NCBI GenBank assembly: GCA_946811695.1
Contig: OX328125.1
Coordinates: 42,900,709 to 42,964,708, forward strand
Source: Gonocerus acuteangulatus
Lineage: Eukaryota > Arthropoda > Insecta > Hemiptera > Coreidae
DNA length: 64,000 bases
Direction: 5' to 3'
A program made the position numbers and the translations under genes. Positions 63,861-64,000 of the stretch are shown in pieces (position 1 is the first letter of the stretch; every line of letters starts with the position of its first letter). Under the pieces are notes generated by a model that searched no databases, was not told the origin of the DNA, and saw nothing but the letters and a program-made list of their open reading frames with translations.

Positions 63861-63977
63861 CATCGGGTGGCTCAGTTCTTAGTAGAATGTTTGAAGATTA
63901 AGAGACCCAACTCCAGAATAATAAAGCGCTGCTTTAATGACTACTTCAGTTTTCTTTATGTTCAGCCATTGTTATAA
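63861..63977 (+). CDS. Candidate terminal exon, protein unknown
   Basis: A textbook acceptor (ttctctgcctatttttccccag) precedes a frame HRVAQFLVECLKIKRPNSRI, IKRCFNDYFSFLYVQPLL, ending in TAA at 63975-63977. The 38 residues mix Cys, aromatic and basic residues in a protein-like way. The same frame is open upstream of the acceptor to about 63807 (HWKLARLGDDIYSLPIFPQ), so the segment could also be part of a longer relic. It does not directly continue exon B, whose phase would require a different frame here. No family recognised. Confidence 0.35.
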   Translation, partial: HRVAQFLVECLKIKRPNSRIIKRCFNDYFSFLYVQPLL

Positions 63978-64000
63978 AGATAATTAGTCAAAACATAATT

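Overview
The window reads as a piece of an arthropod nuclear genome, most likely an insect, and is dominated by intron and intergenic DNA. It is strongly AT-rich by eye, full of (TA)n, (CA)n and poly(A) tracts, and lacks any dense gene arrangement. I see tRNA-derived SINEs, LINE relics with an RNase H-type C-terminus, and mariner, pogo/Tigger, hAT, PIF/Harbinger and probable piggyBac relics. I cannot name the species; a transposon ORF at 29961-30230 is of a type I associate with hemipteran and other arthropod genomes, which is only a hint.

Host genes. The best host coding signal is a pair of short exons on the + strand, 33454-33590 and 49842-49978. Each is 137 nt, flanked by good AG and GT splice signals, phase-compatible, and separated by about 16 kb of repeats. 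They probably belong to one gene, which I could not identify. Weaker candidates are a terminal exon at 23135-23256 (-), a terminal exon at 63861-63977 (+), and a signal-peptide-like first exon at 9646-9699 (+). Several other coding-like stretches (26902-27087, 31888-32112, 53098-53330, all -) have protein-like composition but no clean gene structure.

Mobile DNA, left to right. 866-1073 is a hAT MITE; 2099-3265 a DNA transposon with TIRs and an internal tandem repeat; 3913-4132 a SINE with its target duplication. 6500-7290 and 19595-20605 are copies of a repeat built on ~140-bp units. 11726-11900 and 15606-15797 are further SINEs; 12829-13975 is a repeat with a nested hAT MITE; 14127-14570 a Harbinger relic. 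16326-18760 holds three LINE fragments, one of which shares its 3' tail with the SINE. 20942-21708 is a hAT-like element with a perfect 8-bp duplication, and 22158-23075 is a 70-bp minisatellite. 36458-36719 is another hAT MITE, 37440-37900 a 24-bp minisatellite, and 39149-40249 a hAT element with a transposase relic. 43283-44375 is a long inverted duplication; 47171-47620 an unknown insertion with a 17-bp duplication; 50970-51480 a foldback element; 53895-54358 an internally deleted mariner; 55457-55540 a 5S rRNA-derived fragment. 56381-61458 is a possible 5-kb composite element containing a 944-bp foldback and a piggyBac-like relic. 61860-63084 is a pogo/Tigger element with a GC-rich hAT MITE nested inside, and 63133-63386 is another MITE.

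The most interesting signal is a set of seven dispersed hammerhead-ribozyme-like motifs (9315, 10877, 31769, 33091, 41137, 44887, 53379). Several keep the conserved core and paired stems, as expected for vestiges of Penelope-like elements or a related ribozyme-bearing retroelement.
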